Shown piece by piece: positions 25,143 to 33,974 of a DNA stretch of 64,000 nucleotides. The stretch's first letter is position 1; the number at the start of each line of letters is the position of its first letter. The notes below the pieces were generated by a model, which was given only the letters and a program-made list of their open reading frames with translations, was not told where the DNA came from and ran no database searches. Made by a program: the position numbers and the translations under genes. The DNA is from Cellulomonas timonensis (GTDB lineage: Bacteria > Actinomycetota > Actinomycetes > Actinomycetales > Cellulomonadaceae): NCBI RefSeq assembly GCF_900046455.1, contig NZ_FCOT01000013.1:310001-374000 (forward strand), given 5' to 3'.

Positions 25143-26666
25143 TCACGGCGCGCACACGACGCTGTCGGCCGAGGCCGGCCTGGCATCGAGCAGCAGCGCG
25201 GCGCGTTCGCGGCCGAGGTTCCACTCCGCCGGGTTCTGCGCCGGGTTGACGTGCCACCCCGACAGGAGGCATGACGCCCAGGGCTCGTCGAGCGCCGCGA
25301 TCGCCGGCACGGCGTCGGCCGACAGCCCCTGCAGGTACGCCACATCCAGCGGCGGCGCCTCCGGTCCGGCGGCCATGTTGTGGCGGACGATCTGCGCGTC
25401 GGGGTTGACCAGGGCCAGGCCGAGCATCGCCACCGCGGCGACCTGCGCCACCGCGCGAGGCAGCCAGCCCGCCCGCCAGCGCACCCCTGCGACCAGCACG
25501 AGCACCAGGACCGCGGCCATCACGAGCTCCACGGCCACCACGAACAGCCGCAGGCGGGTCAGGCCGAACGCGTCGACGTACAGGTCCATGCGACGAAGCG
25601 CAGAGGCGACCACGCCGAGTGCGCCGACGCACAGCACGCCCAGCCCCGCGCGTGCGATGAGCCGGTCGCGGGCCGTCTCCCGAGGGGCCCACCGCGCGCC
25701 GACCGCGACGACGGCGAGCGTCAGCGCGGTCACGGCCATGAGCTGCGCGAAGCCCTCACGGGCGTACTCGGCGTACGTCAGCCCCGCAGTCTCGAGCACG
25801 TGCCGGTGGCCGCCGAGGAGGGCGCCGACCTGCACGAGGACGAAGGACAGCACCAGCGCGTCCAGCGCGAGCACAGGCAGCAGCCACTCACCGCGCCGAG
25901 CGGCCCGAGCCTGGGGCAGGACTGCCGCCGACCAGGGTGGCGGAGCGAGGGCCAGGTGGGCCAGCGAGGCCGTGACCGCGGCCATCAGGGCGCCCACCAC
26001 GAGCCGTGCGGGCAGCGACGACAGCTCGACCTGGGGCAGGTAGCTCGCGAAGACCCTGTCGGCGCTCGCGAAGAGCCCGCCGAAGACCAGGAGCAGGACG
26101 ACAGTGACGCCGATGCTGCGCACCGCCACGCCGAGCTGCCCGCGGCGCCCCTCGCCGATCGCCCTGGCTCCGCGCCCGAGCCACGGCAGGGAGCGCGCCA
26201 ACCCCGCGGCCCAGCTCACAGGGCCGAGCGCCATGGCGGGCGCCGAGCGAGCGGACGTCACCGCCGCAGCCCCAGCCCACCCGGCGGCGACCGCGCACAG
26301 CCCGGTCACCCATCCCGCGTCGCGCACGGCGACCACCGCGAGCAGCGCGACCGACAGCGCCGCCGTCACGAGGTCGGCGACTGAGCGTCGCTGGACCAGT
26401 GTCGGGAGCGCCACCGCCCACAGCGCCAGGCCCATGACGGCGACTCCCAGGCCCGGGCGGTTGCCCACGAGCACGATCCCTCCGAGCAGGCCGACGATCG
26501 CGCAGGCCACCAGCGCCCGAGGAGGGGCCGTGCGGGGGCCCGCCTCCCAGAACGCGCGCATCGGTGCCGCGAGGGCGAGAGATGGGGCGGCGGAGGACGC
26601 CGCTCCAGACATTCCGGGGATCGGCGTCGGACCCGACGCTGGGGCGCTCAACTCGCTCATAGACAT
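25143..26666 (-). CDS. DUF4173/DUF4153-like multispanning membrane protein
   Basis: A 507-residue polytopic membrane protein with about 11-12 helices. Recognisable blocks are FGGLFASADRVFASYLP near residue 205, VLSFVLVQVGALLGGHRHV near residue 295, TYAEYAREGFAQLMAVTALTL, LRRMDLYVDAFGLTRLRLFV and ALVNPDAQIVRHNM near residue 430. The YAREGF.QL and TRLR blocks are typical of DUF4173/DUF4153 proteins. The C-terminal 80 residues are soluble, with a Trp-rich end. Function is unknown. ATG 26666 (MSMSEL) is the best start; the longer reading frame to 26726 is Arg-rich and not membrane-like. Confidence 0.75.
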   Translation of the reverse strand: MSMSELSAPASGPTPIPGMSGAASSAAPSLALAAPMRAFWEAGPRTAPPRALVACAIVGLLGGIVLVGNRPGLGVAVMGLALWAVALPTLVQRRSVADLVTAALSVALLAVVAVRDAGWVTGLCAVAAGWAGAAAVTSARSAPAMALGPVSWAAGLARSLPWLGRGARAIGEGRRGQLGVAVRSIGVTVVLLLVFGGLFASADRVFASYLPQVELSSLPARLVVGALMAAVTASLAHLALAPPPWSAAVLPQARAARRGEWLLPVLALDALVLSFVLVQVGALLGGHRHVLETAGLTYAEYAREGFAQLMAVTALTLAVVAVGARWAPRETARDRLIARAGLGVLCVGALGVVASALRRMDLYVDAFGLTRLRLFVVAVELVMAAVLVLVLVAGVRWRAGWLPRAVAQVAAVAMLGLALVNPDAQIVRHNMAAGPEAPPLDVAYLQGLSADAVPAIAALDEPWASCLLSGWHVNPAQNPAEWNLGRERAALLLDARPASADSVVCAP

Positions 26667-26856
26667 GACGCTAGGCAGCGCGCGCGATCGTGTCCGGCGA
26701 CTTCGTGGGAGCCGCGAGAGGTTCATGTGCAGGTGTGGGCCCAGTCATGGCGGTCCGGTGCGTGCCGTGGAGGAACCGGCGCCGAAGCGTGCAAGGCGGC
26801 GTCACGTGACAGGCGGCCCGTCAGGTCGTCGACGAGCGGGCTCGGAGCCTGCGCGC

Positions 26857-27592
26857 TCAGCCGACGGAGTCGCGTAGGCGTCCGAGCGCGTCGGTCGCCA
26901 CGAGGAAGCCCACCACGCCCAGCGTCCACGCCAGCACGTCGCCGCTGCGGCGCTCGAACCACTTGCTGAGGCGCACGAGGGGGCGCTCCACCTGGGCGGC
27001 GAGCAGCAGTCGAAGTGCCAGCAGCGCCAGTGCGGGCGCCACCATGACCACGCCGTACCCGGCGAGCACCGCGACGCCCGGTGCGAAGCCGACGCCGTTG
27101 GCCGACAGCAGGCCGATCGCCCCGAGGTACGGCACCATCGTCGCGACCTCGACGAGTCCGGCGCCCACGGCGGCGAGCACCGCGGTGCGCGCGTGCGTCG
27201 GCGTCCGGCCCGACCAGGCCCGCACGCCACCGCTGCCAGCGACTCTGCCTCCCCGACCGCTCGCGTCGTTCGCGTCGCCAACGGCCGATCGGGCCGTCGA
27301 AGAGGAAGCTCGCCGCGAACAACAGGACGCCGACGACGAGCTGCGCCCAGTCCAACACCGGGCCGTCGAGCACCTCGAGCCGGTCGAGGATGACGCTCAG
27401 GCCAGCGAGCAACGCGGCCCCGAGCAGCCAGTAGAACGCGGCGATCGCGCCGAGGTAGACCAGGACGACCCGCGGCCGGAAGCGCGGCTGCGCCAGCATC
27501 CACACCGGTAGCCCGAGTGTCCCCAGGCTCAGGCTGTCGACCAGGGCGAGCCCTGCGAGGACGGCGAGCAGTGTGGGAGTGAGCGCGTCCAC
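26857..27592 (-). pseudogene. GAP/Sap family membrane protein, interrupted by a frameshift
   Basis: Two adjacent reading frames join into one protein of about 245 residues of the GAP family (relatives of the mycobacterial sulfolipid-addressing protein). The first half starts at GTG 27592 (VDALTPTLLAVLAGLALVDS) and runs through LVVGVLLFAASFLFDGPIGR. The second half in another frame carries TAVLAAVGAGLVEVATMVPYLGAIGLL and LVRLSKWFERRSGDVLAWTL. The switch falls at the GGG run (27219-27221 on the plus strand); removing one G restores the frame. It is either a genuine inactivation or a homopolymer sequencing error. The first half alone would give 3 helices then an Arg-rich read-through. Confidence 0.75.
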
Positions 27593-27746
27593 ATGACCCC
27601 CAGATGCCCGGCGGACGCCCCTCGGACCGCGTGCCCACCACGGTAGGGCAGTGCGGCGCGCCCAGTCAGCGCCCCCTCCACGTGGTGGACAGGAGTGTGG
27701 GCTGGCGTGTGTGGTGCGTGTCGGCGCGCGGTGGTGTGATCGGTCC

Positions 27747-28322
27747 ATGGCGTGGGACGTGCACCCCGTGACGCCGGACCGTTTCGACGACTTCGCGGAC
27801 GTCGTGAACCCGAGCCGGCGGGCGGACGCGTGCTGGTGCCTGTCGCACAGGCTGCGCACCAGGGAGGTCGAGGAGCTCGGGAACGGCAGCCGCGAGCAGG
27901 CGATGCGCCGACTCTGCGAACGTGCGGACCCACCGGGCGTGGTGGCGTACCTGGACGGCCTGCCCGTCGGCTGGTGCAACATCGGGCGACGTGACGACAT
28001 GCCGCGCCTGGTGCACTCGAAGGTCATCCGGCCCGTCGATGACGTCCCGGTGTGGAGCATCGTCTGCGTGGTCGTGCGCGGCGGCCACCGCAGGCGGGGC
28101 GTCACGACGCCGCTGATCGAGGGAGCCGTCGACTTCGCCCGCTCGCGGGGCGCCCCTGCCGTGGAGGCGTACCCGGTGGACCCGCCAGGCCGGATGGACA
28201 CCACGATGGCGTTCGTGGGCACGCGGACCATGTTCGAGAACGCGGGATTCGACGTCGTCGGTGTGACGGAGGCACTGGCCGGCAAGATGCCCCGGCTGGT
28301 GATGCGCCGCATCCTCGCCTGA
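27747..28322 (+). CDS. GNAT family N-acetyltransferase
   Basis: A 191-residue acetyltransferase-like protein. The acetyl-CoA binding strand-loop is WSIVCVVVRGGHRRRGVTTPL (Q/R-x-x-G-x-G/A motif as GHRRRGV, residues about 115-120), followed by LIEGAVDFARSRGAPAVEAYPV. The N-terminus (MAWDVHPVTPDRFDDFADVV) and CWCLSHRLR resemble GNAT proteins acting on small molecules; the C-terminal GTRTMFENAGFDVVG gives the usual last strand. The substrate is unknown. ATG 27747 was selected because upstream residues are not conserved-looking. Confidence 0.82.
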   Translation: MAWDVHPVTPDRFDDFADVVNPSRRADACWCLSHRLRTREVEELGNGSREQAMRRLCERADPPGVVAYLDGLPVGWCNIGRRDDMPRLVHSKVIRPVDDVPVWSIVCVVVRGGHRRRGVTTPLIEGAVDFARSRGAPAVEAYPVDPPGRMDTTMAFVGTRTMFENAGFDVVGVTEALAGKMPRLVMRRILA

Positions 28323-28462
28323 GCGCTCCGGAGTGGCGAGAACGTGGGATCGGCATAGTGTCGTAGCAGGTCAGGAAGCGGCTGAGCCAGACGAGCAGCA
28401 CCGTGTCCGCACGCGCCCCGCCTGCGCCATCGCCGCGCCGCTCGCACCGGAGGAGCACAGCG

Positions 28463-29599
28463 ATGGGTGAAGAGAGCATGCGTTCGGGCGATCGCGATCA
28501 CGGGCGCAGGGCCGACCGGGCGGCGCGGGCCGAGGGAACCGTGGGCGGGGCGTCGGCTCCGGACGACCGCCGCAAGCCCGACTCACCGACCGATCTGCAC
28601 AAGCGGTCGTGGACCCACGTGGCCCGCACGACCGTGCGGCAGTTCTCCCGGGACCAGTGCCAAGACGCCGCCGCGGGGCTCACCTACTACGCGGTGCTCG
28701 CGTCGGCGCCCGCGCTCTTGGCCCTGCTTTCGCTCCTGGGCCTGCTCGGCGACAGCGAGAAGATCGTCGACCAGGTGATGGGGATCGCGGAGTCCGTCGT
28801 GCCCGCAGAGGCGATGGACACCCTCGAGCCGGTCATCCAGGCGGCGGCTGGCAAGAGTGGGCAGGCGGGCTTCGCCCTCATCGTCGGTGTGGTCTTGGCC
28901 CTGTGGTCCGCGTCTGGGTACGTCGGCGCATTCGGCCGTGCGATGAACCGCATCTACGAGGTGGACGAGGGCAGGCCGATCTGGAAGTTGCGACCCGTGA
29001 TGCTCGTGGTGACAGCAGTGGTCGTGGTGCTGGCGGCGCTGGTGGCCGCCGCCCTCGTGCTCACCGGCCCCGTGGCCCGCGCGGTTGGCGACGCGGTGGG
29101 GGTCGGCGCCGCCGCGCTCACCATCTGGAACATCGCCAAGTGGCCGGTCGCGCTGGCGCTGGTCGTGGTGATCGTGGCGCTCCTGTACTACGCGACCCCC
29201 AACGTGCGGCAGCCGAAGTTCCGCTGGATCAGCGTGGGCGCGGTGATCGCGATCCTGGTGTGGATCATCGCGTCCGTCGGGTTCGGGTTCTACGTGGCCA
29301 ACTTCGGCTCGTACGGCGCGACGTACGGGGCGTTGGGCGGTGTGATCGTCTTCCTGCTGTGGCTGTGGATCACCAACCTCGCGCTCCTGTTCGGAGCCGA
29401 GATCGACGCCGAGCTGGAGCGGGGCCGCGAGCTGCAGGGCGGGATCGCGGCCGAGGAGACGCTGCAGCTCCCGCCCCGGGACACACGGGCGAGCGAGAAG
29501 CGCGAGAAGAAGCTCCAACAAGACGTCGAGCGGGGGCGCGAGATCCGCCTGGGGGCCGGGGCGCCGGAGGGCGACGCGAAGGGCCGCAGTGGGAAGTGA
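28463..29599 (+). CDS. YihY/BrkB family membrane protein
   Basis: A 378-residue YihY/virulence-factor-BrkB protein with about 6 helices. It has a charged N-terminus of about 50 residues, then RTTVRQFSRDQCQDAAAGLTYYAVLAS, a typical opening, followed by LLGLLGDSEKIVDQV, GVVLALWSASGYVGAFGRAMN (the conserved Y-x-x-x-F block), and KWPVALALVVVIVALLYYATPN. The end has GAEIDAELERGRELQGG and a basic tail. The family was once called RNase BN wrongly; it is now a membrane transporter of unclear substrate. A GGAGGAG site lies 8 bases before ATG 28463. Confidence 0.9.
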   Translation: MGEESMRSGDRDHGRRADRAARAEGTVGGASAPDDRRKPDSPTDLHKRSWTHVARTTVRQFSRDQCQDAAAGLTYYAVLASAPALLALLSLLGLLGDSEKIVDQVMGIAESVVPAEAMDTLEPVIQAAAGKSGQAGFALIVGVVLALWSASGYVGAFGRAMNRIYEVDEGRPIWKLRPVMLVVTAVVVVLAALVAAALVLTGPVARAVGDAVGVGAAALTIWNIAKWPVALALVVVIVALLYYATPNVRQPKFRWISVGAVIAILVWIIASVGFGFYVANFGSYGATYGALGGVIVFLLWLWITNLALLFGAEIDAELERGRELQGGIAAEETLQLPPRDTRASEKREKKLQQDVERGREIRLGAGAPEGDAKGRSGK

Positions 29600-29602
29600 G
29601 CG

Positions 29603-29621
29603 CGCCCCGACACGCGGGGCG
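29603..29621 (+). terminator. Hairpin after the YihY gene
   Basis: Perfect 7-bp arms CGCCCCG / CGGGGCG around a 5-base loop, immediately past the YihY stop at 29599. No U tract follows, so it may attenuate rather than end transcription into the dehydrogenase gene. Confidence 0.4.
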
Positions 29622-29644
29622 GGCAGACCGAGGAGAGGATCGCG

Positions 29645-30874
29645 ATGCGAGCACTGACATGGCAGGGGCGGGAGAACGTGGCCGTCGAAGATGTCCCCGA
29701 CCCACGGATCGAGGAGCCGACCGACGCGATCATCCGGGTCACGTCGACGGCCATCTGCGGCTCGGACCTGCACCTGTACGCGGTGCTGGGCATGTACCTC
29801 GACGCCGGCGACGTGCTCGGCCATGAGGCCATGGGCGTCGTGGAGGAGGTGGGGCCAGGCGCCACCCGGCTGAAGGTGGGGGACCGGGTGGTGGTCCCGT
29901 CCGGGATCGCCTGCGGCGCCTGTTGGATGTGCGCGCGCGGCCTGCAGTCCCAGTGCGAGACGACGCAGGTGCGTTCCCAAGACAAGGGCGCCGCGCTCTT
30001 CGGCTACACCAAGCTGTACGGGCAGGTCACAGGCGGGCAGGCGGAGTACCTCCGCGTCCCGCAGGCGCACTACGGGCCTGTCGTGGTGCCCGAGGACGGG
30101 ACCGACGAGCAGTACCTCTACCTCTCGGACGTGCTGCCCACCGCATGGCAGGCGGTGGAGTACGCGAACGTCCCGCCCGGCGGGAGCGTTGTGGTGGTGG
30201 GCCTCGGGCCCATCGGCCAGATGGCGGCCCGGATCGCACTCCACCGCGGGGCCGGCAAGGTCATCGGCCTCGACCGCGTGCCGGCCCGGCTGGAGATGGC
30301 CCGGCGGCACGGCATCGAGGCCGTCGACGTCGCGGGGCTCGACGATGTCGCCGGGGCGGTCAGGGAGGCGACCGACGGGCGGGGCGCGGACAGCGTCATC
30401 GACGCCGTCGGGATGGAGGCGCATGGCTCGCCGGGCGCCGCCTTCGTCCAGCGCGCTACGGGGATCCTTCCGGACGCGCTCGCGGGCGCCGCCGTGGAGA
30501 AGGCCGGCGTCGACCGCCTGGCGGCGCTGCTGTCCGCGATCTCGCTGGTGCGCCGAGGGGGGACCCTGTCGATCTCCGGCGTCTACGGCGGCGCGAAGGA
30601 CCCCCTGCCGATGATGGAGCTCTTCGACAAGCAGGTCACCGTCCGCATGGGCCAGGCGAACGTCCGGCACTGGGTCGACGACCTGATGCCCCTGGTGTCC
30701 GACGCCGCCGACCCTCTGGGGGTGCTCGACCTGCGCACGCACCGCCTCCCGCTCGAGGACGCGCCACACGCCTACAACCTTTTCCAGAAGAAGGAAGACG
30801 GCTGCGTCAAGGTCGTGCTGGACCCCGCGATGCGCGCCCCGGTGCGAGATGCGGGCGCCAGCGCGTCGGCCTAG
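29645..30874 (+). CDS. Zinc-dependent alcohol dehydrogenase family protein
   Basis: A 409-residue medium-chain dehydrogenase. The catalytic zinc ligands lie in STAICGSDLHLY (Cys 38) and VLGHEAMG (His/Glu). The structural zinc motif CGACWMCARGLQSQC is complete (CX2CX2CX7C). The NAD(P) Rossmann loop is VVVVGLGPIGQMAARIALHRG near residue 180. The loop inserted after residue 250 and the long form are like the formaldehyde-dehydrogenase-like or glutathione-independent enzymes. The ribosome site GAGGAG lies 7 bases before ATG 29645. The next small gene is 51 bases downstream and probably in the same transcript, ending at the strong hairpin at 31181. Confidence 0.9.
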   Translation: MRALTWQGRENVAVEDVPDPRIEEPTDAIIRVTSTAICGSDLHLYAVLGMYLDAGDVLGHEAMGVVEEVGPGATRLKVGDRVVVPSGIACGACWMCARGLQSQCETTQVRSQDKGAALFGYTKLYGQVTGGQAEYLRVPQAHYGPVVVPEDGTDEQYLYLSDVLPTAWQAVEYANVPPGGSVVVVGLGPIGQMAARIALHRGAGKVIGLDRVPARLEMARRHGIEAVDVAGLDDVAGAVREATDGRGADSVIDAVGMEAHGSPGAAFVQRATGILPDALAGAAVEKAGVDRLAALLSAISLVRRGGTLSISGVYGGAKDPLPMMELFDKQVTVRMGQANVRHWVDDLMPLVSDAADPLGVLDLRTHRLPLEDAPHAYNLFQKKEDGCVKVVLDPAMRAPVRDAGASASA

Positions 30875-30925
30875 CGTCGAAGGACCGGCACGTGCTTGAT
30901 CCCGACGGAGAAAGAGGTGGTTCCC

Positions 30926-31171
30926 ATGGCGACAGGGGAGACCGGTTTCGACGATGTCACCTTCGACCTGATCTCGCTGCAGTACCACTCGCTGAAAGCA
31001 GGGCATGACTACGGCCAGTACGTGCGTGACGCCCGGAACGCCGGCAAGGACGACATCGCGGAGTTCTTCGAGACCGTGATGGCGGAGGACTCGCAGCGCG
31101 CGCAGCGGTGCCACGAGTTCCTTGCGCAGCTCACCCAGCACGGGACGTCGGCCACTTCGCCCCAGGTGTGA
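30926..31171 (+). CDS. Small helical protein, possibly ferritin-like, unknown function
   Basis: An 81-residue protein, probably two or three helices: DVTFDLISLQYHSLKAGHDY, then YVRDARNAGKDDIAEFFETV and EDSQRAQRCHEFLAQL. The spacing of Tyr/His in the first helix and the Glu/Asp plus His in the second and third resembles half of a ferritin-like bundle, but it lacks a full metal set. I do not recognise a named family. The ATG 30926 start follows GAGGTGG. It precedes a strong terminator. Confidence 0.6.
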   Translation: MATGETGFDDVTFDLISLQYHSLKAGHDYGQYVRDARNAGKDDIAEFFETVMAEDSQRAQRCHEFLAQLTQHGTSATSPQV

Positions 31172-31180
31172 CCCGCCCTG

Positions 31181-31219
31181 ACGGCCCCGGCCAGGCCATG
31201 CGACCTGGGCCGGGGCCGT
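31181..31219 (+). terminator. Strong terminator after the dehydrogenase/small-protein pair
   Basis: Long stem of ACGGCCCCGGCC with AGG, paired with CCT and GGGCCGGGGCCGT, with one bulged G and an 8-base loop. It starts 10 bases past the stop at 31171. It should end the YihY-ADH-small-gene transcript. Confidence 0.75.
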
Positions 31220-31323
31220 CTCCCGCGCGACGCAGTGCCAGCGTGGAACGTGCCGCACCGGCTCGAGCGCGGAGCCGGCCGCCCGAGCGCACCGCAGGAG
31301 AGCCATGGCTGTCCGAGGAGGGG

Positions 31324-32376
31324 ATGCGCAAAGGCGCCATGGCGCCGCGCGCACGCCGCCGCCAACACGCCGTGGTCACCGGCGGGGCGGGGTTCGTCGG
31401 CTCCCACTTGTGCGCGGCGCTGATCCGGCGCGCGATGGCCGTCACCTGCGTCGACGACTTCTCGTCCGGCGAGCCGGCGAACATCGCGCAGCTCGCCGGG
31501 AAGCCCGGCTTCCGGCTCGTCGAGGCGGACCTGGTCAAGCACGGCGCCCTGGCCGCGCTGCGCGACACGGACATCGACGTGGTGTTCCTCCTGGCCTCCC
31601 CGGCGTCCCCGGCCGACTACCTGCGGCGCCCGATCGAGACGCTCGAGGTGGGGTCGGCCGGCACCGTCCACGCCCTCGACCTCGCGCAGTCCGCGGGCGC
31701 GCGGTTCGTGCTGGCCTCCACCTCGGAGGTGTACGGCGACCCGCAGCAGCACCCGCAACGCGCGGACTACTGGGGGAACGTGAACCCCGTCGGCCCGCGC
31801 AGCGTGTACGACGAGGCGAAGCGGTTCGCGGAGGCGCTCACCGCCGCCTACCGACGCTCCCGCGGCGCCAACACCGCGATCGCCCGGATCTTCAACACCT
31901 ACGGGCCCCGCATGAGGCCGCGCGACGGCCGGATGATCCCCACATTCGTCATGGAGGCCCTCGCCGGGCAGCCACTCACGGTGGCGGGGGACGGGTCGCA
32001 GACCCGGTCGGTGTGCTACGTCGACGACGTGATCGAGGGCCTCGTCGCCCTCGCCGACAGCACGTTGCCGGGGCCGGTCAACCTGGGCGGCACGGCCGAG
32101 CTCACGGTGGAGCAGGTGGCCCGGGACGTCTTGCGCCTGACCGGGGCCAGCTCGGGCATCCGGTTCGTCGGGCTCCCCGAGGACGACCCGCAGCGACGAC
32201 GACCTGACACGGCCCTGGCCGAGCGGGAGCTGGGATGGCGCCCGCGGACGGAGTGGGATGCGGGGCGCGGGCGGACGATCCAGTGGCTCAAGGCATGTGA
32301 CGAGGCGCACAACCGTGCGGAGGCGGTGGGCCAGGCTGGCGCCTCGCCTGCGGGAACCCCCGCGCAGGCGAGCTGA
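31324..32376 (+). CDS. NAD-dependent epimerase/dehydratase, UDP-glucuronate decarboxylase type
   Basis: A 350-residue extended short-chain dehydrogenase. The NAD-binding loop is AVVTGGAGFVGSHLCAALI, the catalytic Tyr-x3-Lys is in RSVYDEAKRFAEAL, and the Ser in STSEVYGDP is as in UDP-glucuronate decarboxylases (UXS). RIFNTYGPRMRP and SVCYVDDVIEGLVAL also match that family, so conversion of UDP-glucuronate to UDP-xylose is likely. ATG 31324 is used; ATG 31339 is an alternative without its own ribosome site. The next gene starts 2 bases after its stop and is a broken UDP-glucose dehydrogenase, the enzyme that would supply its substrate. Confidence 0.85.
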   Translation: MRKGAMAPRARRRQHAVVTGGAGFVGSHLCAALIRRAMAVTCVDDFSSGEPANIAQLAGKPGFRLVEADLVKHGALAALRDTDIDVVFLLASPASPADYLRRPIETLEVGSAGTVHALDLAQSAGARFVLASTSEVYGDPQQHPQRADYWGNVNPVGPRSVYDEAKRFAEALTAAYRRSRGANTAIARIFNTYGPRMRPRDGRMIPTFVMEALAGQPLTVAGDGSQTRSVCYVDDVIEGLVALADSTLPGPVNLGGTAELTVEQVARDVLRLTGASSGIRFVGLPEDDPQRRRPDTALAERELGWRPRTEWDAGRGRTIQWLKACDEAHNRAEAVGQAGASPAGTPAQAS

Positions 32377-33808
32377 CGATGCGCGTCTCCGTCATCGGGT
32401 GCGGATACCTCGGAGCGGTCCATGCCGCGGTGATGGCCCACCTGGGCCACGAGGTGGTGGGGGTCGACGTGGACAAGATCTCCGCGGCGCGCTCTTCGAG
32501 GAGCACCATGGGCGCCACGGGCCGGAACTGCTCCCTGCCCTTGACGTCGTTGAGCCGCTCCAGGTTGGCCACGGGACCGGGGTGCGCCAGGAGGGAGCGG
32601 CGTCCCAGGGCCCGTGGGCCGAACTCCGCCCGGCCGTCGAACCACGCGACGATGCCGTCGTCCGCGAGCGCCTGGGCGACCGCGCCCGGGAGGTCACCGG
32701 GGGTCTCGAAGGGCACCTTCGCGCGACGGAGCCACCCCGCGAGCTCCTCGTCCGACCACGAGCGGCCGAGGGCGGCGGTCTGCATCGGCTCGATCGGGTC
32801 GCCCGCCTCCGCCGCGACCTGCAGCGCGGCGCCGAGCGCGGTGCCCGCGTCGCCCGCGGCGGGCTGCACCCACACGTGCTCGAACGGCGAGTCCCGCCAG
32901 ATCCGGGAGCTCGCGACGCAGTTGAGCGCCGTGCCCCCGGCCAGGGCCAGCGCGGTGTCGCCGGTCTGCTGGTGGAGCCAGCCCGCGAGGTCCAGCAGGA
33001 CCTCCTCCACCCGGGCCTGGAGCGACGCGGCAAGGTCGGCGTGCACGGCGTTCCCACCGTGCCGCTCGCCCCAGGACCCGTCGTCCACGCGCCGGGGAGC
33101 CCACCGCTCCCAGTCGGGCGCCTCGGCGACGAACCCGCCGTCGCCCGTGGCGTGGACGAGCTGTCGCAAGTCGTCGAGGAACCGTGGCCGCCCGTAGGAC
33201 GCCAGGGCCATGACCTTGTACTCGTCGCTCGAGCGCAGGAAGCCGAGGTGCCCGGTGAGCGACTCGTACACCAGCCCGAGGGAGTGCGGCAGGTCCTGGC
33301 TGGCCAGCACCTCGAGCTTGCCGTCGGCATAACGCCCGGCGAGGTGGGACGACCGTTCTCCCCGGCCGTCGAGCGAGAGCACGCTGGTGGTGGTGTGCGG
33401 CGAGGCGAGCGCGGCCGACGCGGCGTGCGACACCTCATGCGGGACGTGCTGGACGGTCGCCGGGTCCAGCCCGGGGAGCGCCGTGGCGATCATGCGGGGG
33501 GCGGCCTCGGCGTAGCGGATCCGCAGCCAGTCCCACGGGTCCGACAGGCCCATGTCCTCCACGGGCCGCGCCAAGGAGGGCGCGAAGGAGTACGCCACCG
33601 CGTCGAGGTCTGAGGCGTCCACCCCGGCGGATCGCAGGCACCACCGCATGGACTGCTCGGGCAGCTCCCACGCGGCGAATGGCACGGGCCGCTTGCCGTG
33701 CTTGCGGCGGCTGAAACGCTCCTCCTCCGCCGCCGCCACCACGCGCCCGTCCACCACGAGTGCCGCGGCGGGATCGTGGAACAGGGCGTTGACGCCGAGT
33801 ACGCGCAT
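32288..33808 (-). CDS. Carbamoyltransferase (NodU/CmcH/TobZ type), C-terminally truncated
   Basis: A 506-residue reading frame of which about 441 residues are genuine. ATG 33808 begins LGVNALFHDPAAALVVDGRV and EEERFSRRKHGKRPVPFA, the Kae1-like ATP domain; HEVSHAASAAL, SLDGRGERSSH and AEFGPRALGRRSLLAHPGP are conserved blocks of the family (O-carbamoylation of sugars or antibiotics from carbamoyl phosphate). After KGREQFRPVAPMVLLEERAA the homology stops at about 32484; the C-terminal domain is missing and the remaining 65 codons are read antisense through the ugd remnant and the end of the epimerase gene. The protein is probably inactive. Confidence 0.82.
   Translation of the reverse strand: MRVLGVNALFHDPAAALVVDGRVVAAAEEERFSRRKHGKRPVPFAAWELPEQSMRWCLRSAGVDASDLDAVAYSFAPSLARPVEDMGLSDPWDWLRIRYAEAAPRMIATALPGLDPATVQHVPHEVSHAASAALASPHTTTSVLSLDGRGERSSHLAGRYADGKLEVLASQDLPHSLGLVYESLTGHLGFLRSSDEYKVMALASYGRPRFLDDLRQLVHATGDGGFVAEAPDWERWAPRRVDDGSWGERHGGNAVHADLAASLQARVEEVLLDLAGWLHQQTGDTALALAGGTALNCVASSRIWRDSPFEHVWVQPAAGDAGTALGAALQVAAEAGDPIEPMQTAALGRSWSDEELAGWLRRAKVPFETPGDLPGAVAQALADDGIVAWFDGRAEFGPRALGRRSLLAHPGPVANLERLNDVKGREQFRPVAPMVLLEERAAEILSTSTPTTSWPRWAITAAWTAPRYPHPMTETRIVSSPARGFPQARRQPGPPPPHGCAPRHMP
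32379..32490 (+). pseudogene. UDP-glucose 6-dehydrogenase, N-terminal remnant
   Basis: The first 34 codons read MRVSVIGCGYLGAVHAAVMA and then GHEVVGVDVDKI, the diagnostic NAD-binding start of UDP-glucose dehydrogenase (GxGYxG). After residue 35 the reading frame is antisense to a carbamoyltransferase gene and loses all similarity. More than 90 percent of a normal 430-residue enzyme is missing. It begins 2 bases after the epimerase stop, so the two were one operon: UDP-glucose to UDP-glucuronate to UDP-xylose. The break lies close to 32480-32490. Confidence 0.8.
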
Positions 33809-33974
33809 GAGGTGCGTGCCTTCCTCGCTGGGGCCACGCTCGGTCATGGGGCGGAGCCCACACGAGCACGGCCGCACTGTGCGCCGAAGCGGATCCGCGT
33901 CACCCTCTGGAGCGGTCCCTGCGTCTCACCTTGAACCGCTCACGCCCGTTTCGCACCTCAAGAGAGGGTGGCGC

